Positions 15,810-24,928 of a stretch of DNA of 33,687 bases are shown piece after piece. The notes under the pieces are model-generated. The model was not told the DNA's origin and did not search any database. It saw nothing but the letters and a program-made list of their open reading frames with translations. Both the position numbers and the translations under genes were made by a program. Numbering within the stretch: position 1 is the stretch's first letter; the number at the start of each line of letters is the position of its first letter. This DNA comes from Rhodopirellula sp. (GTDB taxonomy: Bacteria; Planctomycetota; Planctomycetia; Pirellulales; Pirellulaceae). The stretch spans positions 1 through 33,687 of the forward strand of contig PAAT01000159.1 of assembly GCA_002698965.1 (NCBI GenBank), given 5' to 3'.

Positions 15810-17480
15810 TTACGAAGCTTCCTCGTGGTCATCTAAAAATTCTAGATCGGAGAGCAAGTCTTCGTCCAGTCCGCCCGCGTGACGAGTTGTCTCAGTCTGT
15901 TTACGGAATCCGTCGTCGACTCGATTGGTTCTTATCAACAAGCCGGCTATGACAAGTAGCAGCACAACAAAGCTTACTCCTAAATAGATGCTGCTCCGGG
16001 TTGAGTTCAATCCTGTCGGCTTATGAACAACGACATGATTGGTAATGAAGAGTGGGCTAAGTTGAGCCCGGCTCCCTCCTGCTTCGATGGTACGGGCACT
16101 TTGGTAAGTCCAAAGCTTAAAGAAGAAACCGTTCAGAGTGATATCTTCGTGTAAGGAGTTCCTGCGATAAGTACCATGTTGGATCTGAGTTTGAGCTGTC
16201 TCTAGTTCTGCAGGTAAGTCGATAAGGCAGATCTGTACAGGATATCGGTATTTATAAATGAGGCCTTCTTTGTCGTCTTCCTTTGTTTTAAGTTCAATAG
16301 CCTCGTCACCCAGATAGACAAAGGCATCCAGTTGCCAGTAGTGATCGATACCTAGGCGATGTTTCATTTTTTTATTACTAATTTCGACTTTCGTGATTTG
16401 CCTTACATCAGCATCGAGCTTAATAAATTCGCCTTGTAACGGTCCGGTATTTTGTAAGTAATCTGAAATGGAAGGCTGTGGCGGGGGGGAAACTTCAGCG
16501 ATAACCTCTATTTCTCGGCGGGCTTCGGTCGATTTGACAATCGACATGATTTGAAAGAACGCTTCTGTGTCAGAGCGATTCATTTTTTTGCCGTTGGATT
16601 TTCGCACCTCGTCCAGTAATCCCGCGTCAAATTCATATTTGCTGAGTATTGCAACACCGGCATTGATGCCCTGATTGGCTGATGCTTTTTGCGGTAACCA
16701 CTCTACACGTTGAGCTGCCAGGACAACTTCATACACTCCCCGGCCCTGTTCGGGCTCATCCAAAGCCACGTTATGTTCTTCTGCGACTTTGAGTAACAGT
16801 CCATTGACGGCCGCAGGTCGGTTCAGCTCAAAGGAAGCATCCGGTGCCAAATCGGGTTTTTTACCGGTCTCAGCTTGATGGCTGCCAGTTGACGTCTTGC
16901 CTGTCGTTTTCCACTCTGACGGGAACCAGGCGATTGGCAGTTTGCGAGTGGCGATTCGGACGGAAATGTTTGAGTTTTGGGGTTTCATCCAAACCCAGAA
17001 GAAAGAACGGAATCCAAGTAACCGAGCGGCTTCCTCAACAATTGGCTGACGTTGAACTCGAATCACCGTTCCCCGAATGCGATAAAAGTCGACTCGATAG
17101 TCATCCGGAGTTTCCAGAAAGGCATTGAGTAAGGTGGCTGTGTCGAGCGTTTGTGCGTTTGACCAGCGCTTGATATCGCTACTATCTAATTCATAAAAGT
17201 TACGAAGAACATGCCCTGTTGTGTCAATGTCCTTGCCTGAAATCGGCTCGTAATCAATGAGGAATCTTAACTGGCTGTCGCCAATGCCAGCGATTTCCAG
17301 CATTTGGCGGGCTGTTGTGGAATTGGTAATTGAGAACGGGATGATTTGGTCGCTGAGTCGATCCTCTTGCCAGGGAAGCGAACCTAATTCTTCAGGTTGT
17401 GCCAATGCGGAGTGACTCGTGATATTACCAAAGATCAGATAAAGCAACGGGAAGATTGTATGCTGAAGAGGCTTAAGCAT
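15810..17480 (-). CDS. Unrecognised membrane-anchored protein with two repeated modules
   Basis: 556 residues; I do not recognise the family. A signal peptide covers about 1-28 (cleavage near SALA-Q), and one transmembrane helix lies at about 498-516 (YLGVSFVVLLLVIAGLLI), so most of the chain is probably periplasmic, with a short acidic cytosolic tail. It seems to hold two copies of a beta-rich module at about 131-272 and 349-488. Module two ends with GFFFKLWTYQ and then SPLFITNHVVVHK; module one has the looser match GLLLKVAEEH and then YEVVLAAQRVEWLP. The neighbouring upstream protein has one more copy. The alternation of short strands recalls an OB-like barrel, but that is only an impression. 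ATG start; overlaps the upstream gene by 8 bases, so they are co-translated partners. Confidence 0.7.
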   Translation of the reverse strand: MLKPLQHTIFPLLYLIFGNITSHSALAQPEELGSLPWQEDRLSDQIIPFSITNSTTARQMLEIAGIGDSQLRFLIDYEPISGKDIDTTGHVLRNFYELDSSDIKRWSNAQTLDTATLLNAFLETPDDYRVDFYRIRGTVIRVQRQPIVEEAARLLGFRSFFWVWMKPQNSNISVRIATRKLPIAWFPSEWKTTGKTSTGSHQAETGKKPDLAPDASFELNRPAAVNGLLLKVAEEHNVALDEPEQGRGVYEVVLAAQRVEWLPQKASANQGINAGVAILSKYEFDAGLLDEVRKSNGKKMNRSDTEAFFQIMSIVKSTEARREIEVIAEVSPPPQPSISDYLQNTGPLQGEFIKLDADVRQITKVEISNKKMKHRLGIDHYWQLDAFVYLGDEAIELKTKEDDKEGLIYKYRYPVQICLIDLPAELETAQTQIQHGTYRRNSLHEDITLNGFFFKLWTYQSARTIEAGGSRAQLSPLFITNHVVVHKPTGLNSTRSSIYLGVSFVVLLLVIAGLLIRTNRVDDGFRKQTETTRHAGGLDEDLLSDLEFLDDHEEAS

Positions 17481-19008
17481 TGTCGGATGATACCTCTTCG
17501 TCTCTTGCTGTTACTTCTATTTGGTTAATTAACAAAGTTTCCTGCTTGGACTCTTCTGAATTGTCAGCTTTGACTTCAGGAAGATCCTCGGTAGCCAATT
17601 TCCCCAGAGACTCCAGAACGGAAGGGCCGATTTCATCGTCATTTAATTGAGACAGTTGGTTTCCCACTGAATGGCGACTTGACCGTTTCCTTGAATCGTC
17701 ATTATTCCAAATGCTTGCCACATAGACGCCGCCACTAACGGAGATAGCGATGATGATCGGAATGGCGATAATAGCCCAACCAGGAAAAGAGTCTTCAGAA
17801 GCTTTTTCTTCGGCCGCTGTTTCGAGGCGTTGTCCCTTGAACCAATCAAAGTTTTTAGCGAGGAGTAAGGGGGACGAGTGCATTTTCCCATCGCTACCCG
17901 GGTGGGCCCACGATTTGAAGAAGTAACCAGCTACTTCGACTACGTCGCCGATGTCCAGCGTTTTGCTATCCAGATTCTTATCGGGTAGTTGAGGGAAGTT
18001 TTTTGGTGTTTCAAGACTGTAAACGACAAAGGGTACCAGTGTGCCCCCGATAGGCTTAATGATGATAACGTTATATTGCTTGATATTGAGTTCGTTATCT
18101 TGGGCCTGCACTCGGTAAGCTTTTCTGATTTCACCTCGTACGGTCACCAGACGTCCACGGAATTGAGATTGTTGTGTTGCCAGTTCGAGAGCACTTACCC
18201 GAGCTGTGGAATGTTTACGTATTACCGGATAACTATATTCCTGGAGTTGCTCGAGCATCCGAAACCATGCGAGGTCGTCATTGATCGAAAAGATTGAGTG
18301 GTCTTGCAACATTGAAACCGAAAGCTGATCGATGATGCTTTGAGTAAATCGATATTCTTGTTCAAACTCAGTCGTGTTGGAGGGCTCCTCCAGAACTTCC
18401 AAAAAGGCTTTTCGATGGCGATCATTCCATTGTTGCCGGAGAGTTCCAACGACGGCCATCCCTCGAGCCTTCTGGGCATCGGTCAAAGCGTTTTCACTGG
18501 AGTTGAGTGAAAGCATTACTTGTTGCACGTACTTTTGAAACAACTCGTCTATTTCCTGATAGAGATCCCACCACGTTGTTTTGTGTTCATCATTGAGGAT
18601 AGTTTTATGACGAGCTTTACGAATGGTGTCGACCACCAGTTTTCTTTGGCTGTATGTGAGGCGTTTGAAAATTACTTTCCACAAATCGACGTAGGTCTGA
18701 CGGACATCAAGATCGGTTTGAGATAATTCACCGGTTTTTAGCATGCCATAGTGAGCCAATGCTGGATATTCAAACTCGAACTGTGTTGTTTCACCGGTTT
18801 TATTAGTTAGGTTTTGGTTAGTTACGGGATCTGAAGAACCGAAGAAGCTAAACATGCTGGGATCTGCGACCTTTTCGATAGCCAGCACGACTCCCATGAG
18901 TAACGCTACTAAGGCAAATAACTTGTACTGAACCCGGCGGGAAAAGTAATTGGGTGGTGCCTTGCGGTGCTTGTGCTCGGCTAATTCTTTGGAAGATCGA
19001 AAACGCAC
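17473..19008 (-). CDS. Unrecognised two-helix membrane protein, partner of the next gene
   Basis: 511 residues, GTG start; family not recognised. A basic N-terminus (1-28) is followed by a transmembrane helix (about 29-46, KLFALVALLMGVVLAIEKV). Residues 95-270 are helical and charged. A beta-rich module spans about 283-391: RGRLVTVRGEIRKAYRV, then PFVVYSLETPKNFP, then IGDVVEVAGYFFKSWAHP and SSPLLLAKNFDW. The block G-Y-F-F-K-S-W, followed by SPLLL, matches G-F-F-F-K-L-W and SPLFI in the downstream protein. A second helix (about 411-434) and an acidic C-terminal tail follow, so the module region should be outside the cytosol and both tails inside. First gene of the pair, reading away from the divergent TPR-ExbB operon. 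Function unknown. Confidence 0.7.
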   Translation of the reverse strand: MRFRSSKELAEHKHRKAPPNYFSRRVQYKLFALVALLMGVVLAIEKVADPSMFSFFGSSDPVTNQNLTNKTGETTQFEFEYPALAHYGMLKTGELSQTDLDVRQTYVDLWKVIFKRLTYSQRKLVVDTIRKARHKTILNDEHKTTWWDLYQEIDELFQKYVQQVMLSLNSSENALTDAQKARGMAVVGTLRQQWNDRHRKAFLEVLEEPSNTTEFEQEYRFTQSIIDQLSVSMLQDHSIFSINDDLAWFRMLEQLQEYSYPVIRKHSTARVSALELATQQSQFRGRLVTVRGEIRKAYRVQAQDNELNIKQYNVIIIKPIGGTLVPFVVYSLETPKNFPQLPDKNLDSKTLDIGDVVEVAGYFFKSWAHPGSDGKMHSSPLLLAKNFDWFKGQRLETAAEEKASEDSFPGWAIIAIPIIIAISVSGGVYVASIWNNDDSRKRSSRHSVGNQLSQLNDDEIGPSVLESLGKLATEDLPEVKADNSEESKQETLLINQIEVTARDEEVSSDNA

Positions 19009-19504
19009 GACAAATCCGTAAGGCTAGAAAAGAAGGTCGTCCTTATTCTAACATGAGGTGTTTAGTCGAGGAAATCCAGAGTTGTTTATAGAATGCGTGT
19101 AAGGGAGTCGGAGAATAGATAATGCACAGTGGTCGTTGTTAGAGCATTGTTTGAAAGCGATACTGCTCGGCTCATCTAAGTGTCTTTCTGGGATGTTGTT
19201 CACCTTTCGTGGGAGTTTAGGTGGCTTTGGTGCCAACTATGGAGTGATTTAACGATTTTTGAGTACTTTTCTGGACAGTTGTTACTCATTCTATAGGGGA
19301 TAGATACTTGAATCAGCACTTCGAACTCAATAGGCTAGTAACATAGCCTGCAGTTATTACTTCGAGCTGGGGAATTGCAAAATGAAGTGGCGGGCGTAAT
19401 TGGCTTATCAACATGAAGGAACAGAGTGCTTTGTCGGGTTCAGAATTAGTGCCCGACAGTATTTTATATACTCTGTTAGTAGCGCAACTGGGGATCTCTC
19501 AACA
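19009..19504. other. 496-base divergent intergenic region
   Basis: Lies between the minus-strand membrane protein pair and the plus-strand TPR-ExbB operon, so it should contain both promoters. I see no coding frame with a good start; a frame from TTG at 19400 into the TPR gene exists but would bury its signal peptide. A small hairpin GGCTA/TAGCC with a six-base loop lies at about 19333-19348, and a TTGTTA followed 16 bases later by TAGATA near 19278-19305 could be a weak promoter; neither is convincing. Confidence 0.45.
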
Positions 19505-22500
19505 ATGGTAAAGCGACTGGGCTACTTGCTATTATTGCTATTTGCTTTTGTTTCTTATTCGCCGAATCAACTGCGAGCAGAAGAACCTGCCAGCCGGTTT
19601 CTGCAGGAACTTAGAAACCAGCGATATTTTGAATTAGCGGAGTATTATTTAGATCTTCAGGTTGGCAAAGAAATGCTCTCGGATGAATTCCGAGCCAAGA
19701 TTGATCTGGAACGAGCGATGGTCATCCTTAGTGGAGCCCGAAATATTGCTAACGGTACTGAGCGTGATAAGAAATTTGAAGAAGCTCAGACACTTCTTGA
19801 ACGATTTTCTGCGGCGACGGAAGATACAGATTTAAAGATTCAATCGAACAATGAGCTTGGCAACCTATTGTTCCAGCGTGCTAAGTTGGTAGAGTTCGAG
19901 GGGGATAAAGAAGAAAATGCTCCACGAAAAGCTGAGTTCGTGACTCGTACACGGGAGCTGTTGACCAAGGGACGCGACACTTACGTCTTAGGACGTGACC
20001 ACCTAAAGGCAGAGTTGGAAGCGATTCCTAAAGTACTCGATCCTCAAACCGAGAAAGACCAAATTCAGCGTCGCGAGGCACTCTATGGTGAATATCTACA
20101 GTTGGTCATTACAACGAGTAAGTTGTTAGAAGAGATCGCTCAAACTTATCAGTCTGATGCCGCAGAGTATAAAACCAATTACGAAGAAGCGATTAAAGAG
20201 TACGGTGCGATTGCTTCCAGATTCCGTCGTAAAGGTGTTGGGATCGTTGCACTGGTTTCACAGGGGCGTTGCTATCTGGCGATTGATGATACCAAACAGG
20301 CGTTGAGTTTCTTGCAGGAAGTTGTGGATCAGCGTGAAACTCCTGCGTTTCGCAACATCGTGAATTTGGCGATGCCGCTGTATATGAGAACTCTAGTGGC
20401 TGCCGAAAAAACAGAAGATGCTATCACCATGGGAGTGGAATGGAATGATGGTATTCGCCCGAACGAACTTGCCAATGAGGAATGGCACGGATTTCAACTT
20501 GAACTGGCCAGGACATACCGCTCTAAAGCGGACGCATTGACAGCCGGAAAGCCTGATGATGCGAAGGCTCGCCGGGCCTATGTTAGTGCTCGTAAACTGG
20601 CGCAGCAGGTACTGCGATATCCCGGGCGTGAAAAACAGAATGCTCGTGACTTACTGGCTTCTCTACCAAACCTGCCTGGGGGGGTTGAAGAAGAGGACTC
20701 TCCCCCTCAAAACTTTGACGAAGCACTTGCTAAAGGTAAGGAGTTGATGGAATCGGCTCAGGCGATGGAATTCACTATCAAAACATTGCCTGACACGATT
20801 GCGAATGAAGAGGATCCAGAGAATAAGAAAGTCTTGCAAGCCCAGCTTAATGAGGCGAGGCAAAACTACGGTAGCACGCAAAATACAGCGGTCTCCTATT
20901 ACGAAATGGCACTCGCATTTACCGATTCAGAGACTCCTATCGCCTCACTTCAGGAGGTGTATTACTACCTGACCTTTATTAACTATAGTCGTGGTAATTA
21001 CTATGAAGCGATTGTTCTGGGCGAGTATTTAGCCAGAAAATACCCTGGTGAGTCGGGCGCTCTTCCTTGTGCCAAAATTGTGCTTAGCTGTTATCAATTG
21101 CTTTACAACCAAGCGGTAGAAGACCAGCGTGAATTTGAAGTCAATGGGTTTATCGATATTGCGGAGTACACAATTCAGAACTGGGAACAGAGCGAAGAAG
21201 CAAATGATGCACGACGTCGCCTTGTTCCTTATATGATGGAAGCAGGTCAGCTTGAAAAAGCGAAGCAAATCACTAGCCAGATCCCGGAAGAAACCCCGGA
21301 ACGACTGGAGTCCGAACTGCGTATTGGGCGTACTTTGTGGTTCCAATATCGACGTGATTCGCGGGAAGTTAATTCTTTGAAACGAGAAGCTCCCGATTCG
21401 CCCCGTATCGCTGAGTTAGAAAAGAATCTGCCCACACTCAAAGCCTCTGCCGGGGAAATGCTGGAAGCAGCCGGAACTCGTTTGCAGGCAGGAACCGGGC
21501 TTAAGCTTAGCAACTCCAATGTGGCTGCTCTGCTCTCCCTGAGTCAATACTATGTCGAAATTGAAAAAGCTGAGTTGGCTTTGCTCCATTTGGAAAACGA
21601 GAATTATGGGCTATTGAGCTTGATTCAGAAAAAAGACCCTATTGCGAGTAAACCAGCTACGATTGAATCGGCATTTCGAGCCGCACTGACAGGTTATATG
21701 TCGATGTTGGCAGGTGAAAACGGAGCGGCAAATATTGAAAAAGCCAAAGAGGTCATGCAGCAACTTAATAATGTTGTGGGAGATACTCCCGAAGGTAAAA
21801 AACGATTGGTCAGCGTTTATTTCACGCTGGCTCGTGATTTGGAAGAACAGCTTAATGCAGCCGAGACGGTTGAAAAGAAAAATGTTTTGGCGAATGGTTT
21901 TGAAACCTTTTTAGACGAAGTGGGCTCAACGGGAACCGACTTTAGCGTGCGGTACTGGGCCGCTTCGACATTACAGGGACTTGGTGCCAGCTTTGAAGCG
22001 AACAGTACCGTCACGGATAAAGCCAGGGATTACTACAGTAAGTCGGTGGCTCAGTTTAAGAGCATTGCTGATGAAGGCAAAAGTGATTTGAGTTGGATTA
22101 ACGAGAATGAAGAGACAGGCAAAGCCTATCTAGCTCAGATTCGTATGAATATGGCTCAGGTAATGAAGAGACTCGGTCAGTATGAAGAGGCAACGAAAGA
22201 GCTGGCTTATATTCTTTTAGATACGCCATCGAATGTGTCGGTTCAAATTGAAGCTGCTAAGACATATAACGAGCTAGGGATGCAAAAGGGAGAGGAGTCG
22301 CAATTGCTTTATGCCATCGGTGGAGCGCGACCACGCGACGGAGAAAATCTTATTTGGGGGTGGCGAAAACTAGGGATGTTGACTCAGGGGAAAGAGCAAT
22401 TTACCAACGAATATTACGAAGCTCGTCTCGGAATCGCGAAAGCCCGGCTTGAGATGGGTAGAGTGAAGCAAGGTGATGAGAGCAAGAAGCATATTGGTTA

Positions 22501-22804
22501 TGCAGAATTGGAAATTCTAAATACATACAAAATTTATCCAGAATTGGGAGGAACCGAATTTACTGCGCGGTTTGATAGCTTGCTTCGAACGATTCAAAAG
22601 GAATTAGGAAAGCCTGAAAACGGGTTGGCAGGTGCTGCTGATGCACCGCTAGCTACTACCAATACTGATATCCCGGGTATGGAACCGCCGGCTGCTCCAG
22701 CTAAAAAGAAAGAGTCCAATAGCAACATGTTATTGTTCGCGTCGCTGGCAGGGATTTTTGCAGTCTTCGGTTTGATTTTGTACTTCTGGGTGAAAAAACT
22801 TTAA
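19505..22804 (+). CDS. Large secreted TPR protein with C-terminal membrane anchor
   Basis: 1099 residues from the ATG at 19505. A signal peptide is at 1-25 (VKRLGYLLLLLFAFVSY...LRAEE) and a transmembrane helix at about 1076-1094 (LLFASLAGIFAVFGLILYFW) with a basic end, so the long body should be periplasmic and anchored by its tail. The body is helical and TPR-like throughout, for example ALVSQGRCYLAIDDTKQAL, YLTFINYSRGNYYEAIVLGE and MNMAQVMKRLGQYEEATKEL. Before the anchor is a Pro/Ala-rich linker (MEPPAAPAKKKES). TPR arrays bind proteins. It is the first gene of an operon with a second TPR protein, ExbB and two ExbD, so it is probably a partner of that proton-driven motor. The TTG at 19400 is rejected as a start. 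Confidence 0.85.
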   Translation: MVKRLGYLLLLLFAFVSYSPNQLRAEEPASRFLQELRNQRYFELAEYYLDLQVGKEMLSDEFRAKIDLERAMVILSGARNIANGTERDKKFEEAQTLLERFSAATEDTDLKIQSNNELGNLLFQRAKLVEFEGDKEENAPRKAEFVTRTRELLTKGRDTYVLGRDHLKAELEAIPKVLDPQTEKDQIQRREALYGEYLQLVITTSKLLEEIAQTYQSDAAEYKTNYEEAIKEYGAIASRFRRKGVGIVALVSQGRCYLAIDDTKQALSFLQEVVDQRETPAFRNIVNLAMPLYMRTLVAAEKTEDAITMGVEWNDGIRPNELANEEWHGFQLELARTYRSKADALTAGKPDDAKARRAYVSARKLAQQVLRYPGREKQNARDLLASLPNLPGGVEEEDSPPQNFDEALAKGKELMESAQAMEFTIKTLPDTIANEEDPENKKVLQAQLNEARQNYGSTQNTAVSYYEMALAFTDSETPIASLQEVYYYLTFINYSRGNYYEAIVLGEYLARKYPGESGALPCAKIVLSCYQLLYNQAVEDQREFEVNGFIDIAEYTIQNWEQSEEANDARRRLVPYMMEAGQLEKAKQITSQIPEETPERLESELRIGRTLWFQYRRDSREVNSLKREAPDSPRIAELEKNLPTLKASAGEMLEAAGTRLQAGTGLKLSNSNVAALLSLSQYYVEIEKAELALLHLENENYGLLSLIQKKDPIASKPATIESAFRAALTGYMSMLAGENGAANIEKAKEVMQQLNNVVGDTPEGKKRLVSVYFTLARDLEEQLNAAETVEKKNVLANGFETFLDEVGSTGTDFSVRYWAASTLQGLGASFEANSTVTDKARDYYSKSVAQFKSIADEGKSDLSWINENEETGKAYLAQIRMNMAQVMKRLGQYEEATKELAYILLDTPSNVSVQIEAAKTYNELGMQKGEESQLLYAIGGARPRDGENLIWGWRKLGMLTQGKEQFTNEYYEARLGIAKARLEMGRVKQGDESKKHIGYAELEILNTYKIYPELGGTEFTARFDSLLRTIQKELGKPENGLAGAADAPLATTNTDIPGMEPPAAPAKKKESNSNMLLFASLAGIFAVFGLILYFWVKKL

Positions 22805-22848
22805 CGAACGATTTGATAAATAACGCAAACGCGTTTTTTGAAAGAATA

Positions 22849-23919
22849 ATGAGAATGATGAAACGATTTCAGATAAACAGGTTGGTCGCAACTCTGGTAG
22901 CATTATTTTTGATTCAGCCTGCCTTCGGACAGGTTAATGATCAGGCCTACCTTAAGAGTAGCCCTGCGGAAGCTATACGTGGTTTGATCGATGAGATCAC
23001 GAGCACTGAAGTGGTGATTCGGGTGAATGGAAATCCACGACGGTTAGCCGCCAATCAGATCTTCCGAATTCAATTCGCAAATGCTCCTGCTGACTTACTA
23101 CAGGCCGCCGCAGCTTATCGAAGAGGCCAGTTTAACGAAGCCAAGACCGGACTGCAGGGTGTTAACGTTGGCGAGATTCAGGATAAGTGGGTGAAGGAGG
23201 AGATCGCCTTTATGTTGGCATCGATTGATGCCAAGAGTGCGTTGGCAGGTGAAGGGGATAAGAATGCTGCTGGTACGTTGTTGCTCGGATTTATCAACGA
23301 TTACGCTGGCAGTTTTCATCATTTTGAAGCAGTCGAGTTGTTTGCTGATCTGGCCTATTCGGTTGGGCAATTCAAAACAGCGGCGGAATACTACCAAAAG
23401 ATGGTTGCTTCCCCATGGGAAGAAATGAAAGTATACGGTACTTTACGATTAGCGCATGCTACGGTTGGCCAGGGCTCCTTTGCTGAGGCATTGGCACAAT
23501 ACGATCAGGTTGCTGGATACAATGCGACAACACCATTGCAGCAAGCGATTGTTGCAGAAGCCAAGGCCGGTCGAGCACGGTGTCTTGGCGAGACTGGTAA
23601 AGCAGCGGAAGGGATTGTTGCCGTTGAAGAAATCATTGCTGATAATGATCCAAAGACTCAAAAGAAACTATATGCACAGGCTTATAACGCTCAGGGAGTT
23701 TGTTATCGTAAGAGCAACAAGAATAAAGATGCGATCCTTGCCTTCCTGCACACACACCTGATTTTTAATCAGGATCCGGATGCGCATGCCGAGTCTTTAT
23801 TTCATTTGACTCAATTATGGGAAGCCGAAAGCAAAGCGGATCGGGCGTCCGGTACTAAAACGCTACTGCAACAGAAGTATGCTGGTACATTTTGGGAAAA
23901 TAAACTGCGTAATCAGTAA
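22849..23919 (+). CDS. Secreted TPR protein with N-terminal beta domain
   Basis: 356 residues from the ATG at 22849 (ATGs at 22855 and 22858 are alternatives; no clear ribosome site decides). Signal peptide at 1-27 (LVATLVALFLIQPAFG-Q). Residues about 43-78 form a short beta domain, IRGLIDEITSTEVVIRVNGN then RLAANQIFRIQF, of the LSm/SH3-like type often seen ahead of TPRs in planctomycete proteins. From about 80 onwards are TPR repeats (AAAYRRGQFNEAKTGL, TLRLAHATVGQGSFAEALAQ, NAQGVCYRKSNKNKDAILAF). It recalls the periplasmic TPR partner CpoB/YbgF of the Tol system in layout, but I see no direct similarity. It begins 44 bases after the large TPR gene and precedes exbB by 130 bases. Confidence 0.82.
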   Translation: MRMMKRFQINRLVATLVALFLIQPAFGQVNDQAYLKSSPAEAIRGLIDEITSTEVVIRVNGNPRRLAANQIFRIQFANAPADLLQAAAAYRRGQFNEAKTGLQGVNVGEIQDKWVKEEIAFMLASIDAKSALAGEGDKNAAGTLLLGFINDYAGSFHHFEAVELFADLAYSVGQFKTAAEYYQKMVASPWEEMKVYGTLRLAHATVGQGSFAEALAQYDQVAGYNATTPLQQAIVAEAKAGRARCLGETGKAAEGIVAVEEIIADNDPKTQKKLYAQAYNAQGVCYRKSNKNKDAILAFLHTHLIFNQDPDAHAESLFHLTQLWEAESKADRASGTKTLLQQKYAGTFWENKLRNQ

Positions 23920-24039
23920 CATTAGATCAGTCCGAACATCATGATGACTGGTTTTTAGAATAAGATTTTCATATGGTGCCTGTCGATAGGTACTTTGTCT
24001 ATACATACAACATCAAACGGTGTAACAGATTCATAGATC

Positions 24040-24044
24040 GGAGA
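24040..24044 (+). promoter_or_regulatory. Ribosome binding site of exbB
   Basis: GGAGA, five bases before the ATG at 24050; it supports the long form of the protein including its N-terminal signal segment. Confidence 0.55.
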
Positions 24045-24049
24045 AAAAG

Positions 24050-24925
24050 ATGAATCAACTTGTTAAACAGCTGCGGCCCAAGTGGATGCTAATAGGCTTC
24101 ACTGCTCTGGCTTTATTGGTTGGATTAGGAGCGAGCGTCGACCTGGACTTTATAGAACAGGCCATCGCACAGGAGGAGCTTCCTGATGAAGGCCCTGCCG
24201 GTGGCGAGCCTGCCGCAGGTGGCGATGCCAACGCTGCTCCTGCCGATGACAATGCCGGTGGTAATGATCAGGATGCCGAAGCCGCTGCTAATAAACAATC
24301 GATGCTGGGTTGGGTATACGATGCGCTTGGACCTGGTTACATGATAGTCTTCCTGGCAATCTCTTTCACATTAGTAGCTCTGTTTGTAATGAACATTATC
24401 ACCAATGATCGTAGTAAAGTCTGTCCAGTTGAATTGGTCGATGACTTTGAAGAAATGTTAAATAACAAACAGTATCAAGATGCTTATGAGATGGCCAAAG
24501 AACACGAGTCTGTATTGGGGGCTGTTTTATCGGCTGGACTAGCAAAGCTTTCCTCAGGGTACGAACAGGCTTTGGAAGCGATGCAGGAAATCGGCGAAGA
24601 AGAGAATATGAAGCTTGAACATCGCCTGAGCTATATGGCTTTGATCGGTACGTTGTCGCCAATGGTCGGACTTTTCGGTACGGTTCACGGTATGATCAAC
24701 TCCTTTCAGACGATCGCTACGGGAGGTTCAACTCCGGAAGCATCCGAATTGGCGAATGGTATTTCGACAGCGTTGTTTACAACATTGATCGGTCTGGCGA
24801 TCGCAATTCCAGCGATTGCTGCTTACAACATCATGAAAAACCGAGTGGCTCGCCTGATGCTTGAAGTTGGTATTCTGAGCGAAAATCTCATGAGTCGATT
24901 CCAGGGCGTTGGACAAAAGAAGTAA
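24050..24925 (+). CDS. exbB: ExbB/TolQ/MotA-family proton channel protein
   Basis: 291 residues. Forms, with ExbD, an inner-membrane proton channel that powers envelope processes. An N-terminal hydrophobic segment (about 13-28) ends in a possible signal cleavage site (AIAQ-EE near 41), followed by a Gly/Ala/Asp/Asn/Pro-rich linker (43-83), then the channel domain: helix one at about 96-117 (YMIVFLAISFTLVALFVMNI), a cytosolic stretch, helix two at about 197-220 with ALIGTLSPMVGLFGTVHGMI, and helix three at about 237-260 (ANGISTALFTTLIGLAIAIP). The GTLSPMVGLFGTV block is the family signature. The extra N-terminal part is absent in E. coli ExbB. Its stop is three bases before exbD. No TonB, TolA or Pal gene lies in the operon. 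Confidence 0.93.
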   Translation: MNQLVKQLRPKWMLIGFTALALLVGLGASVDLDFIEQAIAQEELPDEGPAGGEPAAGGDANAAPADDNAGGNDQDAEAAANKQSMLGWVYDALGPGYMIVFLAISFTLVALFVMNIITNDRSKVCPVELVDDFEEMLNNKQYQDAYEMAKEHESVLGAVLSAGLAKLSSGYEQALEAMQEIGEEENMKLEHRLSYMALIGTLSPMVGLFGTVHGMINSFQTIATGGSTPEASELANGISTALFTTLIGLAIAIPAIAAYNIMKNRVARLMLEVGILSENLMSRFQGVGQKK

Positions 24926-24928
24926 CCT

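Noticed and set aside
19400..19504. Upstream TTG start of the large TPR protein
   Set aside because: The segment is not hydrophobic or conserved-looking, and it would place the signal peptide 35 residues inside the protein.
20663..21519. Long minus-strand open frames inside the large TPR gene
   Set aside because: They are shadows of the plus-strand gene, which has a signal peptide, TPR pattern and anchor; the minus frames have no ribosome sites or family features.
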